From: Mytilisepta virgata
Lineage: Eukaryota; Mollusca; Bivalvia; Mytilida; Mytilidae
DNA: 64,000 bases
Direction of reading: 5' to 3'
Assembly (NCBI GenBank): GCA_028015205.1
Contig: CM051516.1
Span: forward strand, 35,788,230 to 35,852,229
Translations under genes and position numbers: made by a program
In this document: positions 9,550 through 20,989 of the stretch, piece after piece
Layout of the letters: every line of letters starts with the position of its first letter
Position numbering within the stretch: position 1 is the stretch's first letter
The notes under the pieces: generated by a model
Database searches by the model: none
What the model saw: only the letters and a program-made list of their open reading frames with translations
Told to the model about the DNA's origin: nothing

Positions 9550-10310
9550 TAATAAAGGTAAAGCTAGTATCAACACCATTAAGATCTATATTTCTCATCT
9601 GCATCAGTCACCCAAACACGGATAGACTCGATTCTCGTCTTATTTACTCTCGAACATCCTATATGGTACGGTTCTCGTTCAAATGGGTAACTCCTAGTCA
9701 GATTTCCAGTACTAAATACGTAGATCGCGTCACCGAACTTCCCATCTACAACGGAATCTGTAATCAGATCACAGTGTATGTAAACAGAGTCAATCCCATT
9801 AGTTATATTAGGTAATTTACTATCGTATTTTCTGTCTTTGTCACTATTTCACTACCGTATTCTTCTGGCTACTTCACTATTTTCTTCTCAAACCCAATTA
9901 ATCAGCAAAGTTCCCCTCTCTCAGATCCAGTTGAGTATTGTTGTTTAGTGTGATTAGTACTTTGAAGCTCGTTAAATCGAAGTTAATTGGACTATCTTCG
10001 ATTTTATCATTTACCGATAGCTACTCAGCTCTTGATGTGGACATGTCCTCGAAACTATAACTTCCGTTGGCGGTTTAATTAATTCATTAAATGTTTTCCC
10101 AGAGTCAACACTGTATTTCACTTTCTTATTATTATAGGACTAAGATATATTATACCAAAAGTACGTCATACGTTATACTATTTATCTGATATAGACCAAA
10201 TACGTATTGTTTATTCTTATCTAGCACGAGCGGTTCTTCGAACGGAGTCACAAAAGCAGAGGGGGTATTATCTCAGCATAACTAGAAAATGTAATTTTCT
10301 GTTTCATATT
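9550..10310 (-). pseudogene. Penton-like minor capsid protein relic
   Basis: Minus-strand pieces in several frames. From ATG about 10291: a short piece with KQYVFGLYQINS (about 10215-10180); a stretch with DLTSFKVLITLNNNTQLDLREG (about 9985-9920, shown in part); then IDSVYIHCDLITDS (about 9795-9755) and RIESIRVWVTDADE (about 9635-9590). The order and strings correspond to the single jelly-roll penton/minor capsid proteins of Polintons, which form capsid vertices. At least five stops or shifts occur. It lies downstream of another structural-type gene (10333-11298) on the same strand; the hairpin element lies just beyond its 3' end. Confidence 0.62.
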
Positions 10311-10332
10311 TTTATTACCTAAACTATATTCT

Positions 10333-11298
10333 CTATTGTAACTCGTGTTGCTCTCCTGTCATCTCCCCATTTTTCAGAAGAGTATCTAAAGTAGACACTC
10401 CTTCATTCAATAGATCAACACTAGTATTACCAGAGTCTATACGTCCAATCACAAGTTCCAATCGATTTAAAAGACTATCAGAATTATTGCACAAAATATG
10501 CTTGTATTTACCGCTTGTCTTCACTAGTGGGTGTGACGAGAGGGAGAAATGATTTCTGATGTCCTCTTTGCTGAATCTGAGTACGTACCTCTTTTGCGGG
10601 TAGAACCTTTTTGTCACTAGATCGATAAAGTCATCATCTATATTTTCATCCAATACTAGATTTCCTGTCTTGTCTAGTCCATTCAATTTATTATATTCAA
10701 GGAGGTGCTCTAAATCCAATACTACATCAGAAAAGGCAACAGAAGTATCGATCTTGTAAGTCCTTTCGAGGATAAATCTTTCCCAGTTTTACCCTGCAAT
10801 TTCTGATAGTACCTCTTATTTTACTCTATCAATTCGTCAACGAGGGATGGGTCTTTAGCTTCCCTTTTGAATCTTCCAGGCTTTCTATTATATTTTATTG
10901 CGTCTTTAATCTTATCTTCAGTATCTAAGAATAGATCGCCTTCAAGTCGATATTCAGCATTATTTCGATATTTCGAGATTTATGCCAGTCGGATCCATTT
11001 CAACGGCTTTAAATCCTTCTGCTCCCTCCACTTCCTCTTCCTCCTCAGGTTCCTCTATTTGCAGTAGTGCTTTTTCCTGTATTGGTAAGGGTTGATATAC
11101 GGGTACTAGTTGATTGGCAGCTGTTTAGGTGCCTCCGGTATTTTTTCTATTGCCTTTTTTACTGGCACAAAGATCTCTTTATATCTATCTGATTGTACAA
11201 TTTTTGTTATTTTTTCTTGCTCCTTCCTTAATCTAAACTCGTTTACTGTTTTTCTGCTTTGGACCTTTTAAAGCCCTCTCTCTCAATTTATCCAACAT
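10333..11298 (-). pseudogene. Polinton-associated protein of unknown function, broken
   Basis: ATG at 11298-11296 opens a short basic coil (LDKLRERALKGPKQK). Frameshifts then lead through a Glu/Pro-rich region with EEPEEEEEVEG (about 11050), a piece with DKIKDAIKYNRKPGRFK (about 10900), and a clean 128-codon C-terminal frame (10333-10719). The C-terminal frame contains RFYPQKRYVLRFSKED and LLNRLELVIGRIDSGNTS, a pattern I recall from a widespread Polinton gene of unknown role, often next to structural genes. It is divergently paired with the fibre-like gene over 36 bp. Four or more lesions upstream; the C-terminal part is well preserved. Confidence 0.5.
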
Positions 11299-11334
11299 TA
11301 TTTTTCTTTTCTTTATAAAATAAAAGTTATAAAA
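11299..11334. promoter_or_regulatory. Second divergent AT-rich promoter gap
   Basis: Only 36 bp separate the ATGs of the minus-strand gene (11298) and the plus-strand fibre-like gene (11335). The gap holds TTTATAAAATAAAAG, a TATA-like sequence facing the plus gene. The arrangement mirrors the 2827-2868 gap. Confidence 0.35.
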
Positions 11335-13530
11335 ATGGGTATCTTTAACGGAATATCTCAGGTACGGTCTTTTGCTCCAGTAGTACAAGCAGAAACTAAT
11401 TTTAATGTAGTACTAAGTAAATATGCAAGAAAAGCACAATTAGATAAAATAAGTAGAGTGCTTACGGAGTAGGAAAGATTTGGACATGAGTGGGTACAAA
11501 ATTAAAAACGTTGCAGTTGGCACAGGTAGATATCATGTTGCTACTATCAAACAGATTGCTGATACTTTCTTTCCTGCAAGAGCAAAAAATAATTTGGATA
11601 TGAACAAGAAATACATTAGGGGATTGGAGACTGATTTAAATGACCCAACATCTGCAGTTAACAAAAAGTCATTGCAGCAGAAAATAGACATAAGAAACGG
11701 GACTTTTATCTGCAGACGCGGAAATAAGAAAGGAGTTGGGTGATAAAGAGACAAAATTGAGGAAGGAATTGACAGTCACTGAGACCAAATTAAGACATGA
11801 TTTGGTTAGCAAGTCTTTTGTTAATGCAAACGAGACAAAATTGAGGAAAGACTTGCATAATCATTATCTAAGACCAAATTCACCTCTCACAGTTTTAGCA
11901 AAATTTGGATGCCACAATCAGCGCACTGCCACAGTCTGGAGGATCTACTGGTGGGTCTACTGCAGATGTATACGCCAAGAGTGAAGTTGATGCCAACTTT
12001 GATGCACTACCAGAAAACGATGTGTATACCACGAGTGAATTGGATGCAAAATTGCAGTCTGACTTGTATACCAAGAATGAGGTGGATACAAAAATTCAGG
12101 ACTGCGTTAATAATGATGATTACAAGAGAGAATTAAGAAGATTTGTCGATAAATCTGCGAAAAAAAGTACGAAAAGAAGCAAGCGGCATCATTTCTCGCT
12201 ACGGTAAACCCCGAGTGGGGTTTCTCAAAAGATATGAAAGTCAAGTGGTTATCGGAGGATGTGTATAATAATGATAATATTGAAGAGGATTATTATGAAT
12301 GGGAATTGACTTTGAAACCGACTGATAAGGATGAAACCTTTTATTAATGGCTATACACCTGGGTTTTCGTGAAGGAGAATGAGGTATTATGCCTTCCCAA
12401 TTCGAGGTCAAATTAACAATAAAACGGCTGGTCGACGCCTTAAATGTAATATATTTAAAAAAACTAAAAATAAATGATAGAAATGAGATGACACTGTTTC
12501 ATGTTGAAAGAATAAAGGATATCGCGACTTGTTCGTGGAGTTTTAATCATAATGGGTATTGGGGATCAGTTAGAGCAATATAAAACTAACTGAAAAGAGC
12601 AAGATAGTAGGGGTAGAATTAGAAAAACCGCCCACTCCTTGAATCGCTCTTTACAAGCTATTGGAAAAGATATCCAGTATTACATTCAGGATTATGGTTT
12701 CAACCTACTAGTATTGTTTTCAAAAATAAATAGTAATTCTTACATTGACTCCGACGACGTACAGTATGAAACTATGTTACTTGAGGAGCGAGATTGACTG
12801 TTTATATCGATATTAATTTAAACTGTTGAAGGTGTATCATGGAGTGTTATACATGGAACGATTTCTAACGGGACTTAAAATATCGGATTCCGAATGAGTT
12901 ATATTACTAAATATGTGCAAGTTGCTATAAGGGGATATAGGGGTTATGAAGTAAAGAGATTCGCGTTAGGTCTTCTCGGGCAATATCAGCATGTAAATCT
13001 AACTAACCTGCAGTTAGTACTATACCTCCTTTAGACAGATACACTTATAGTTACTCTCTAGGTGGTCTATTCGGTATGTCTACATATCCTATCGCTCCTC
13101 GTGTTACTCCGATACCGTTTGGACTTTCGGTAAATGATTTAACTAGATATGATAAAAAAGACCTTTTGAAATCAACGGTGAGATTTTACACTCTCCCGAT
13201 AATAATTTCCAAATTTTAAAATTCAAGGATAGGTGTAAGCCCACGTTTACTTTAGCATATTTGTCGGTGGGGATGGTGGAGAGGATGAATCAACAACATA
13301 CATCTCATGTTATAAAACGGAAACATCAACTACTTTTACAGAATATTTGGAAACTAGAAATTCCATAACTCATGATTATCAAAACGAGATTGCATTCACA
13401 TGGGAATTTGAGAAAGATGATGAGATATTCATTGGAGGGGTATGTCCTAGTGGAATTACTTGGCTGCGCTCTCATCAACTTCATTGAATGTTATTGAGGT
13501 AGATATCAAGTTTGAAGAGGTACCTTGATA
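11335..13530 (+). pseudogene. Fibre-like coiled-coil protein relic
   Basis: Begins at ATG 11335 (MGIFNGISQVRS) and stops at about 11471. It resumes in a shifted frame (11480-11743, with DLDMSGYKIKNVAVG and NNLDMNKKYIRGL), then a heptad-like stretch with KETKLRKEL repeated (11736-11870). Next is a Gly/Ser hinge followed by three consecutive ~17-residue repeats of the form D-x-Y-x-x-S/N-E-x-D (about 11965-12100). Further pieces run to about 13530 in several frames, ending with TWEFEKDDEIFIGG (about 13400-13440). Such shaft repeats and a beta-rich C-terminus are typical of trimeric attachment fibres of phages and some eukaryotic viruses. Function here is inferred from repeat style only. Many stops, especially after 12,590. 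Confidence 0.55.
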
Positions 13531-13539
13531 TTTTTATCA

Positions 13540-14140
13540 TTCTGTCCGAGCCGACTAGTTAAACCAACTTCGGTAAAAAATAAAAAACGATCAAAAGGAA
13601 AGGGGCCAAAATAGCCATACGACTATTTTGACCGGGGTTTTGAACGTACCCTTTGATCTTTGGTCAGAAAAAAGTACATTTTCATGGGTAGCGCTGATAA
13701 ACCAACTTTAGTTAAAATAAAAAAAATCACAAGGAAGGGATCTCGAGGGGTCTTTGGTCAGGAAAAAGTGCAGTTTTATGCGGTATTAACCACCCCTAAA
13801 CCCTAATAATAACAATAAATCCTTACCCTTGTCCTAAAGGAGTGGGGAGCCTATAGCAAATGAATACCAAAATATTATTTTATTATTTAAAATTATATTT
13901 AGTCATTGAAAAAGTGTATCTTCGTAATTATATACCATTTATTAATTTTGCCTCAATTTGTAGATTTTAAATAAAGATTTATTTTATCATATTAAACCGG
14001 AAACTAATAAAATACGTTTGGACTCAAACAATATAAGAAACGATACTTTTATGATATATTTAAAGAAGTTTTAAATAAAACATTTAAAAAAAAATGTCCG
14101 AATTATCTTCAAAAATTACGAATAATTTTATCTTCCGAAT
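13540..14140. other. Non-coding AT-rich stretch
   Basis: Right flank of the Polinton relic. Two imperfect direct copies of a ~60-bp segment (TCTTTGGTCAGRAAAAAGT at about 13658 and 13761) are visible, along with a short inverted pair AAAATAG/CTATTTT (13608-13636). These could be remnants of the element end, but no partner repeat was seen at the left. Otherwise low complexity. Confidence 0.3.
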
Positions 14141-15700
14141 GTCTTTAGAAACAGACATTTGTTAATTATTGTGTTCAAGTTTTATCATGTGCATGTACAA
14201 CCTTTATAGATGTAACTGGAATTATTCTCTCAAGCTCCTTCTGTCACATATTAATGTACCGAGATAAAAACGAAAATAAGGGCAATCAACAGCAAATATA
14301 TGAAAGTTCAATTCACTTTCTATTATAAAATCTGATATAAAATTAATCTGCATTTATTTTTTCAAATATATGTAACTATCTTTATTAATCTATTCAATTA
14401 ATTTTTTTATAATTTTTAATTAACACGATCAATGGAGTTTAATTTATTTATTACCGACCTATTTCAAATCAATCACATTTGATTAGCTGAAAATTTTGTC
14501 CAAGCCACTCATCTTGTGTACTGCACTGAAATAAATGCAAACACTGTTAAACATCCCCTACCGATCTAATCACAGAAAGGTGTCTGCTAATCATTTTTCC
14601 ATGTGTACCTTAATTACATACACTATAATAAAGTATAATTTTAATTCAAAAGGCATTTATCTATGTAATATATTATGCAATAACTTAAATACAGTATTAT
14701 GGACCATTTAATACAACATGAAGTTCTTGAAAGCTGGCATATGAAAAGGGCCAATGCCATGTTTAAAAAATGTATACATAGCATATCGGCCCTGTATAAA
14801 CTTCCTGTTACTGTTTTCTATAGAAAAATAGATCTACTTTTGTTGCCGTTGGAAAAATAATAATCCGAACGACAATATATTCACCGTATAGTTATGACCA
14901 CAAATAAGAACTAAAAAAATACTGTAATTTTAAGTCATTGGTTAATAAAGGTGTCACTAAACAAAGCCTGTATTATGTCCTCGTATATTCGTATTCATCA
15001 TCGATCAGCTGTATAGGCCCGCAGTGTTGCCTCTGTCCTATATAGCTGACCTCGACCCAATACGAGCGACTAGGACATAATACAGGCTTTATAGGAGAAT
15101 GACCATTTATAGTACAAAATGATACCAATTGAATACGAAAAACTTGCAATGGATCAGTATTTCTTAGTTTCCGTTTTTGAGGAATGACATTTATTGGCAA
15201 AATCATATTCATTTAAAAATTACCTGGTTCAAAAGTAAAAAAAAAATACTAATTATATGTATATATTTTTTTCAGCAATTTGAAGTGAATAATTTCGGTT
15301 ATTTATATATTATTATTACTATTTAGTTAAATCAAACTCCCCAAATCTGGAACAGATTGATAAACTTATGTAAATATTGTGTCAGTTAGTTTGTGTTTGA
15401 TACAAAATCAACATTGTAATGGGAAAAAATTGTCTGATATGAGCAAAATACATCTGTTACAACTTGAAAAGGTTTATCAGAAACAGATTTCTACTGCTAC
15501 AAACACAGATTGTTTTAGAGAAAATGTGTTTGCGTCAACCCAAAAAAGTGTTGGTAATATTTCGTTTCACACATCAAATTCAAACAAATGCAATTCTTCT
15601 TTGGAAGTCATTTACAGTCAAATTTTGTCCTTTGCAGTAACTGTAAACGTCTGACCTTGCTCTTTACAATCATTTTTTTCTGTCAGTAGTGTCAATTAAA
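14140..15700 (+). repeat. Dispersed repeat family R, copy A (interrupted)
   Basis: 14140-14660 and 15370-15700 are diverged from 35080-35560 and 35720-36010 in the same order. Part also matches 25935-26200 in reverse. Shared landmarks are AAAATACATCTGTTACAACTTG (in part, about 15445) and CTGTCAGTAGTGT (about 15681). Compared with the other copies, this one carries about 700 extra bases (14660-15370) that include a hairpin. No coding content is supported; the 91-codon frame at 15379-15654 is within the repeat and not conserved in the other copies. Confidence 0.55.
14963..15090. repeat. 128-bp near-perfect hairpin (MITE-like)
   Basis: AAAGCCTGTATTATGTCC (14963-14980) is matched exactly in reverse complement at 15073-15090. 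The arms continue inward (TCGTATTC.../...AATACGA, CTGTATAGG/CCTATATAG) with a few mismatches, leaving a loop of about 20 nt near 15020-15040. It may be a tiny MITE or a foldback; a pre-miRNA-like transcript is a less likely alternative. Confidence 0.6.
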
Positions 15701-16915
15701 GATTTTACAAATAACGTCCAATGATCTCTGACAAATTATTCACATTTTATTCCCAAAATAATAGTAATTCATTCCAGTTTACTACTTAAAGTGGCGTGTT
15801 CCATATCTAAACATTCTCTTACCGTGTACATTACCACATTTCTGCTTTTACTGCGATTTACGAGAAATGCCGCAATTAGAACTACATAACCAACAACAGA
15901 TGCACAAAAAGTCATTTTTTTGTCAATAGAAACACCCAGTCAGTTCCTAGGTCTTTTAAAAAGACTCAAGTAACGTTTTCCACTCTGGTCGCATGCTTTA
16001 GCGTATACCTTACCTCGCAAAATTGACAAACAACTTGGAAGTGTTTACAAAAACGAGAAGGCAGTTAATAAAACAAACCTGACTTGATTTATTTTGAAAA
16101 CAATAAAAAAATTTCCTTAGTTTTTCAGTTATACTTGACCTTTGAGTGATTAACCATCAAGATGAAGAGCAACAATCATGACAATCGAAGCATTGTCCTT
16201 TTTTTAAATATGCATACATGTATATATACCCAATGTGTGTCTACTCGGTACTGTGTGGACTTATGATTATTATAATAAAATACAAAGTACAGAGAAAATG
16301 TTATATTCCATTTTTTAAGGAATTAATATACAAAAACAAAATAAAAGTCATAAATCTTGTTTTAAATTTACAAATGAAAAGTACATGTATATGCAAATGT
16401 TTTATTATAAAACAAATTCATAGTATATACCAGTTTTATTTACTGCTAGTGATTTCATAGAAAAAAAATAATTTGGTTTGATTGTAGTCGAAAAAAAAAA
16501 ATATTGTGTCCATACCTTGAATTTTTTTTCTAACCAATAAAAAAAAACCATAACCTCACCCCCCGGTCCCCTTGAAGTTAAATGGTTGTTCACTAAGACA
16601 ATAATTTATTTACAAATATACAACTATCTAGCCAAACATGGTCAAATAAACCAAAAAGACGAAACTTCAAAAATAAAGTAATTCAAAGGTGAAGTTAAGC
16701 TTAAGTTATTCGCGTTGTATTTTAGAATTTAGTTAATAGTACCACAGTAATGACAATATAGTTGCAGAATGAGAAATCTGGTAGAATCCTTGGATTCCTG
16801 CGATCTGTAGTCTAATTGAGACTGAAATTAAAGTGTACAAGTGTACAAGAGAGGTGGCAGTAATACAATGTCGGATCATACACGTGGAGAGTGGTCTTCT
16901 CGTGAACTATATGAC
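15700..16915. other. No gene recognised
   Basis: AT-rich DNA with poly-A/T tracts and short TATATA runs. The open frames here (for example 16218-16460) are low-complexity and have no recognisable product. Confidence 0.4.
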
Positions 16916-16916
16916 G

Positions 16917-19900
16917 AGCCTTTCCCCCATGTTTCGCAGCGAGCCCAAATAAATTTTATCTTTTGCGATAATGACTTTGTATTGTCTTTATCCCGCAATC
17001 CCCTTAAGATGCGTAAAATACCTTAAAATAACGATTGAAGTTGAAATCCAACTGCCGTGATAACTCGGGAAACGCCACGACGTCATCTGGTACATACTAC
17101 GCTCCTCGCGCTCTTCATATAACAAGTACCAGTAGACTTTATTAGATCATTGACCTAATAAGACTAAAGTTTATTCTACCCCTTTTATTAAACCGGAAAT
17201 GTCTTGATTGCAGGATAAAAATACATATGACGTAACGTCAATTTGTAACGTTCTGAGGTAAAAATACGCTAGATTTATGAGATGCTTTACTATGCTATTT
17301 ATTTTGTTTCAGAATTTTTTTGTTGTTATCACTTTGAAGGGTGACCATTTACAATTTTTCAAAATTTTGTTATTGAGAAATTAACTTCTTTTATTTAATT
17401 ATTTTTTTTGTTGTTTTTTTGTTTGTTTATCTATTTACCATTTATAGAAGTCTTTCACATTTTTTGTTGTTGACTTAAATTTATCTTTCTACATATGACT
17501 TCATGTCTAAAATATCGAAATTTATATTTTACATATATGGTATTTGTGTAACAACGACATTCATTTATGAAATAAAATCCTGATAAGCCCCGCTTCCCTT
17601 GCTAACGTCAAATTGGAGCTCCGAAGTCATTTTTTGACTGTTATATTTTACTAAGAAATCGCAAATTTCATATAATTCTCATCATTCCAAATGCATTAAT
17701 ACACGCGGATATAGATAAAAAGAAAATGCACATTTCGAATGTATTTTTCAAATCTGATGCAAAGAACAAAGGTTCTGTTTATGTTCTGTTAAAATTTAAA
17801 TGTGAAGTGCGTCAAACGTTAATTTGTTCATTTTCGTCTCTGTGTGACATTTAGTAGCGAAATCGCAGAAATGGATGTTTAGTCATAAAATTGCAGAAGA
17901 GACAAACCATTCAAGTTCTATTTAAAGGAGAAATGAAGGCACATTTCCAATATAAATGAGACTTTTAGTATATGTTACTAAGTTGAACATTGATATGATC
18001 GGAAATCGTGCTTTATTACTTTGAATTCCGGAAAGATGGATACATTTTCGAAATGTGACGTGAACCGTTTTCGTAAAAAAAATGAGTGGTTTGTGTAAAA
18101 TTCAAGACCTAATGATTAATTGTTTCAGGCGTATTTTTGTGAATGCATACTTATTAATAGGCGATATTAATTTTAACCAACTTATTATCAAAGAAAATAA
18201 AAACACTTGAATTAGAATCCGTTACTGCGTTTAAAAATAATTCCTTACGTTTTGTGACACCTCCGTGCACTTTAAGGGGCACATGATACTACAATGAAAT
18301 TTCATTCCAATATTTTGAAAAGTACATGATATCGCAAAAAAAATATTTAAATTAAAACATTATTGTAAAAATCATAAGAAATAAAATTGTTGTTTTCTAG
18401 CTTTTCCGAAGATTATCATTATCAACTTGGTCCATTTTACCGACGTTTTCTATTCTCTACATGGTTCTGTTGATCATTTTCTATTACCAAGTGATGTAAT
18501 TCACCAATAATGGAATTTTTTCGATTAACCAATTTTTTTTCTGGAGTTAAATATAAAGGAATATGTGAGTTTTCAGTTACGCCTCTATAGCTGAAAAAAC
18601 ATGTTTTTTCTGGGCGTTCTCAAGCTTATGCGTAGAAAATAATTTATTTTCAAATAAAATATGTGTTTATGGGACAAAATGGAAGTTTATGATTTATTTA
18701 ATGTATAGTTTTATTTGATTAAGTGTACAAATAAATTTTGGTCAATCGCTTTTGCTACCGAATACGCCGACATCGCGACGTGATACCAATATTATCAGGT
18801 TTTCTGCAAACGTATATCGTAAAATATCAGCCGCGAGACACAATGTGAAACTTTTTCGGCGAGTGAGCGTAGCGAACGAGCTAAAAAGCTTCATATTGTG
18901 TCGAGCGGCTTATATTTCATAATATTTGTTTGAAGAAAACTTGATGATAAATTTATCGTATTGTTAACTAGCAATATTAATGGAATTTCTTACTTTTCAA
19001 TGGCCATCTGCCTATAACCGGATGTTTTCCTGATATATTCGGGTCAACGTTGGGTCAAACATTATGACGTCGCTGATATATTCGGGTCAGCTCATATTAG
19101 GGTCGGGTCAACTCTTTACGACGTCACAGTGCCGAAATACGGGAAATTGTGAAGGCCTCAGCAGGTCGATATAGGCATGGGGAAATACGATAATACATGC
19201 TACATGTATGGATCTAAACCAGTGTCAAACAAGATTTTCTGTTTAAAACTTTCTTGTATAATCAGTGATAAGTGTTTTATTGATGTTTTATCTTATTATG
19301 TGAGCATTTATACATCTCTTGACCCGTTTGATAAATTCTGATATCGTCTCACGTTGGTTAAATGCTCGTGAAATTTCCCGTCAAAAACGTTCGGAAGACC
19401 TTTCGGAGTTTTACATGTTTTACATTGTCATGAAAGAAAAAGATTCTTAAACTGTTGAAAGCGTTAATTGTGAAATATATGCACACTCGATAATTAAATT
19501 TTCATTTTTTAAACTACTTGGACAAATCTCGCAGTTTAAAAATTAAATTTCATAATCAACTAGTCATCTTTGTAAAATCTATATTTATCCTACAATCAAG
19601 CCATTTCCAGTCTAATAAAAGGGGTAGAATAAACTTTAATCGTATTAGATCAATGACCTAGTAGGGTCTACTGGTACTTGTTTACATGAAGAGCACGAGG
19701 AGCGTAGCGAATGTACCAGATGACGTCGTGGCGTTTCCGAAGTTTTCACTGTCGTTGAATTTCAACTTCAAAAGTAATTTTAAGGCATTTTACGCATCTA
19801 AATTTCTTTTTGTCGGAAAATATAAAATTTATTTGGGCGAGCTTTAGAAACACGAGTAAAGGCGAGCTTTAGGTAGCCTTTTCCTCATGTTTCACAGCGA

Positions 19901-19932
19901 GCCCAAATAAATTTTAAAAATGACTATGTATT
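16917..19932. mobile_element. ~3-kb element with long terminal inverted repeats (foldback/MITE-like)
   Basis: 16995-17230 is the inverted counterpart of 19575-19800. Landmarks on the left arm are GAAACGCCACGACGTCATCTGG and AAAGTTTATTCTACCCCTTTT (in part); both are found in reverse complement on the right arm. The outermost part (CAGCGAGCCCAAATAAATTTTA) is at 16939-16961 and in direct orientation at 19893-19915. The right end is itself palindromic (AAATTTATTTGGGC about 19828, GCCCAAATAAATTT about 19900). The interior has no long ORF. This looks like a non-autonomous DNA transposon whose right end was rearranged. Arms are roughly 80-85% alike by eye. Confidence 0.6.
18797..18945. repeat. 150-bp palindrome inside the inverted-repeat element
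   Basis: Arms pair ATCAGCCGCGAGACACAATGTGAA with its near reverse complement TTCATATTGTGTCGAGCGGCTTAT (in part), and extend outward through TTTTCTGCAAACG/GTTTGAAGAAAA. The centre has GAGCGTAGCGAACGAGC. It would form a long cruciform or hairpin. Confidence 0.6.
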
Positions 19933-20039
19933 GTATTGTAACAGGAAGGATTGGTTTGGATTCGTCCAAGCCTCCCTGCTATTAGTAAAGTCTCCTTTTA
20001 AATCTGAACAACCAGATAATACTATCTGCAACTATATTT

Positions 20040-20110
20040 CAGGACTACTAGCAGTTACTAACATGCCAGCTCCAGACCTCAATTAAACTGATCGAAAGAT
20101 TATGTCTATA
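20040..20110 (+). repeat. Dispersed repeat fragment
   Basis: ATGCCAGCTCCAGACCT followed by AATTAAACTGATCGAAAG matches 25029-25075 almost base for base. It is a small piece of a longer repeat that is fuller at 24735-25170. Confidence 0.6.
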
Positions 20111-20187
20111 TCATATAAAATACTTTATGAAATACTTACATGTATAGATTATATTTGTTGACATGAAAAAAATATTGTTTTTCTCAG

Positions 20188-20331
20188 ATATAGCCAATGG
20201 TGTGAAATGTAATACTACGACGAATTTTGAACATCAGTGTGCAGATCCAAATGCTATTTGCTCAAAGGAAAAGGTCAAATGTATATGTAAACCAAACTTC
20301 TTTTCAAGTACTTCTGATGTTTGTAAGCCAA
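20188..20331 (+). CDS. EGF-like (EB-type) exon of a host gene, copy 0
   Basis: A 144-bp segment bounded by TTGTTTTTCTCAG and GTAAGTAT. It reads in one frame as one small disulfide domain with six Cys in the order KC-x9-C-x6-C-x6-C-x1-C-x11-C (for example DPNAIC, CICKPNFF). Both boundaries are phase 1, so the exon can be duplicated without breaking the frame. It matches the domain of the four exons at 58.8-63.7 kb in spacing and in the KC, DxNAxC and CxCK positions, but it is diverged and has two extra residues between Cys3 and Cys4. Such modules occur in secreted or single-pass membrane proteins. The exons to either side are not visible; no signal peptide or TM exon was found. Confidence 0.72.
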
Positions 20332-20689
20332 GTAAGTATATAAAATTGATATAAGACCTCTATGTTCACTTTGCCGACGGAAAAGTTTTAAAAATAACAA
20401 TAGCAATAGAAAAATGGGCATTGATCCGCATTCCAACATTCTTAGATATTTATAAGCTCATCTTGCACAAATGCTCACCTGAGCTATTGCTACCACCGAG
20501 CGACCGTCATCGTTCGTCATTCGTAAGGTTTCCTAATAAATCTTTTCTGCAAGTTGAGGAAAATCCGGAGAGCTGTCAACCATCATAAATCCAGAGATGG
20601 GGAATGACAAGAACAAACAATAGACACACAACACAAAAACACTCAAAACAATGATGTGCAACACATACCCAACCATAAACCGGGAGTGA

Positions 20690-20965
20690 AATCAAGTGCC
20701 TCGTTACATGCCGTTTTGTGATAGAGGACAGCATAAATAAGACAAATGGAAAGATCAGATTTCATCTGGGAAACTGATAGTCCATAGCAATCTACAAGTT
20801 CGTGTAGAATTTTTAAAGAGATGACTTCAGCATAGGAACAATATACCTCAGTTTGAGTAGCTTTTGCCTGAGTAGCCGAGCTCTTTCTAGGAAATCTTTG
20901 GCACAGACCCTGGAACCAGGAATAAGTTGGGAAATGTAGTAGACACCATACGCCGGTGCTACTGA
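20690..20965 (-). pseudogene. Penelope-like RT C-terminal fragment
   Basis: On the minus strand from about 20965: APAYGVYYISQLI, then RLLRQKLLKLRYIVPMLKSSL, then a stop, then KFYTNL. These correspond in order to the region after the RT palm in the Penelope-like copy at 32093-32692. An extra codon, stops and divergence show an old, inactive, 5'-truncated copy. It abuts a SINE at about 20990. Confidence 0.6.
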
Positions 20966-20989
20966 AATTGTGATACCGATTGGGGAATG

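Larger units (their letters stand above)
1..13540. mobile_element. Degenerate Polinton/Maverick (adintovirus-like) element
   Basis: The gene set is that of a self-synthesising, capsid-encoding DNA transposon: protease, X/pVI-like protein, jelly-roll capsid protein, PLA2-domain protein, retroviral-type integrase, FtsK/A32-type ATPase, family B DNA polymerase, penton-like protein and fibre-like protein. These are seen as reading-frame pieces on both strands, with stops and frameshifts in almost every gene. The left end probably lies outside the window. No convincing terminal inverted repeat was found at the right end, so 13,540 marks only the last coding relic. A hairpin-ended repeat (8371-9520) and a short repeat (about 6520-6821) have inserted into it. 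The identification rests on the combination of genes, not on any single one. Confidence 0.88.

Noticed and set aside
14973..15212. 79-codon minus-strand frame
   Set aside because: Lies across the hairpin at 14963-15090; no conserved coding signal.
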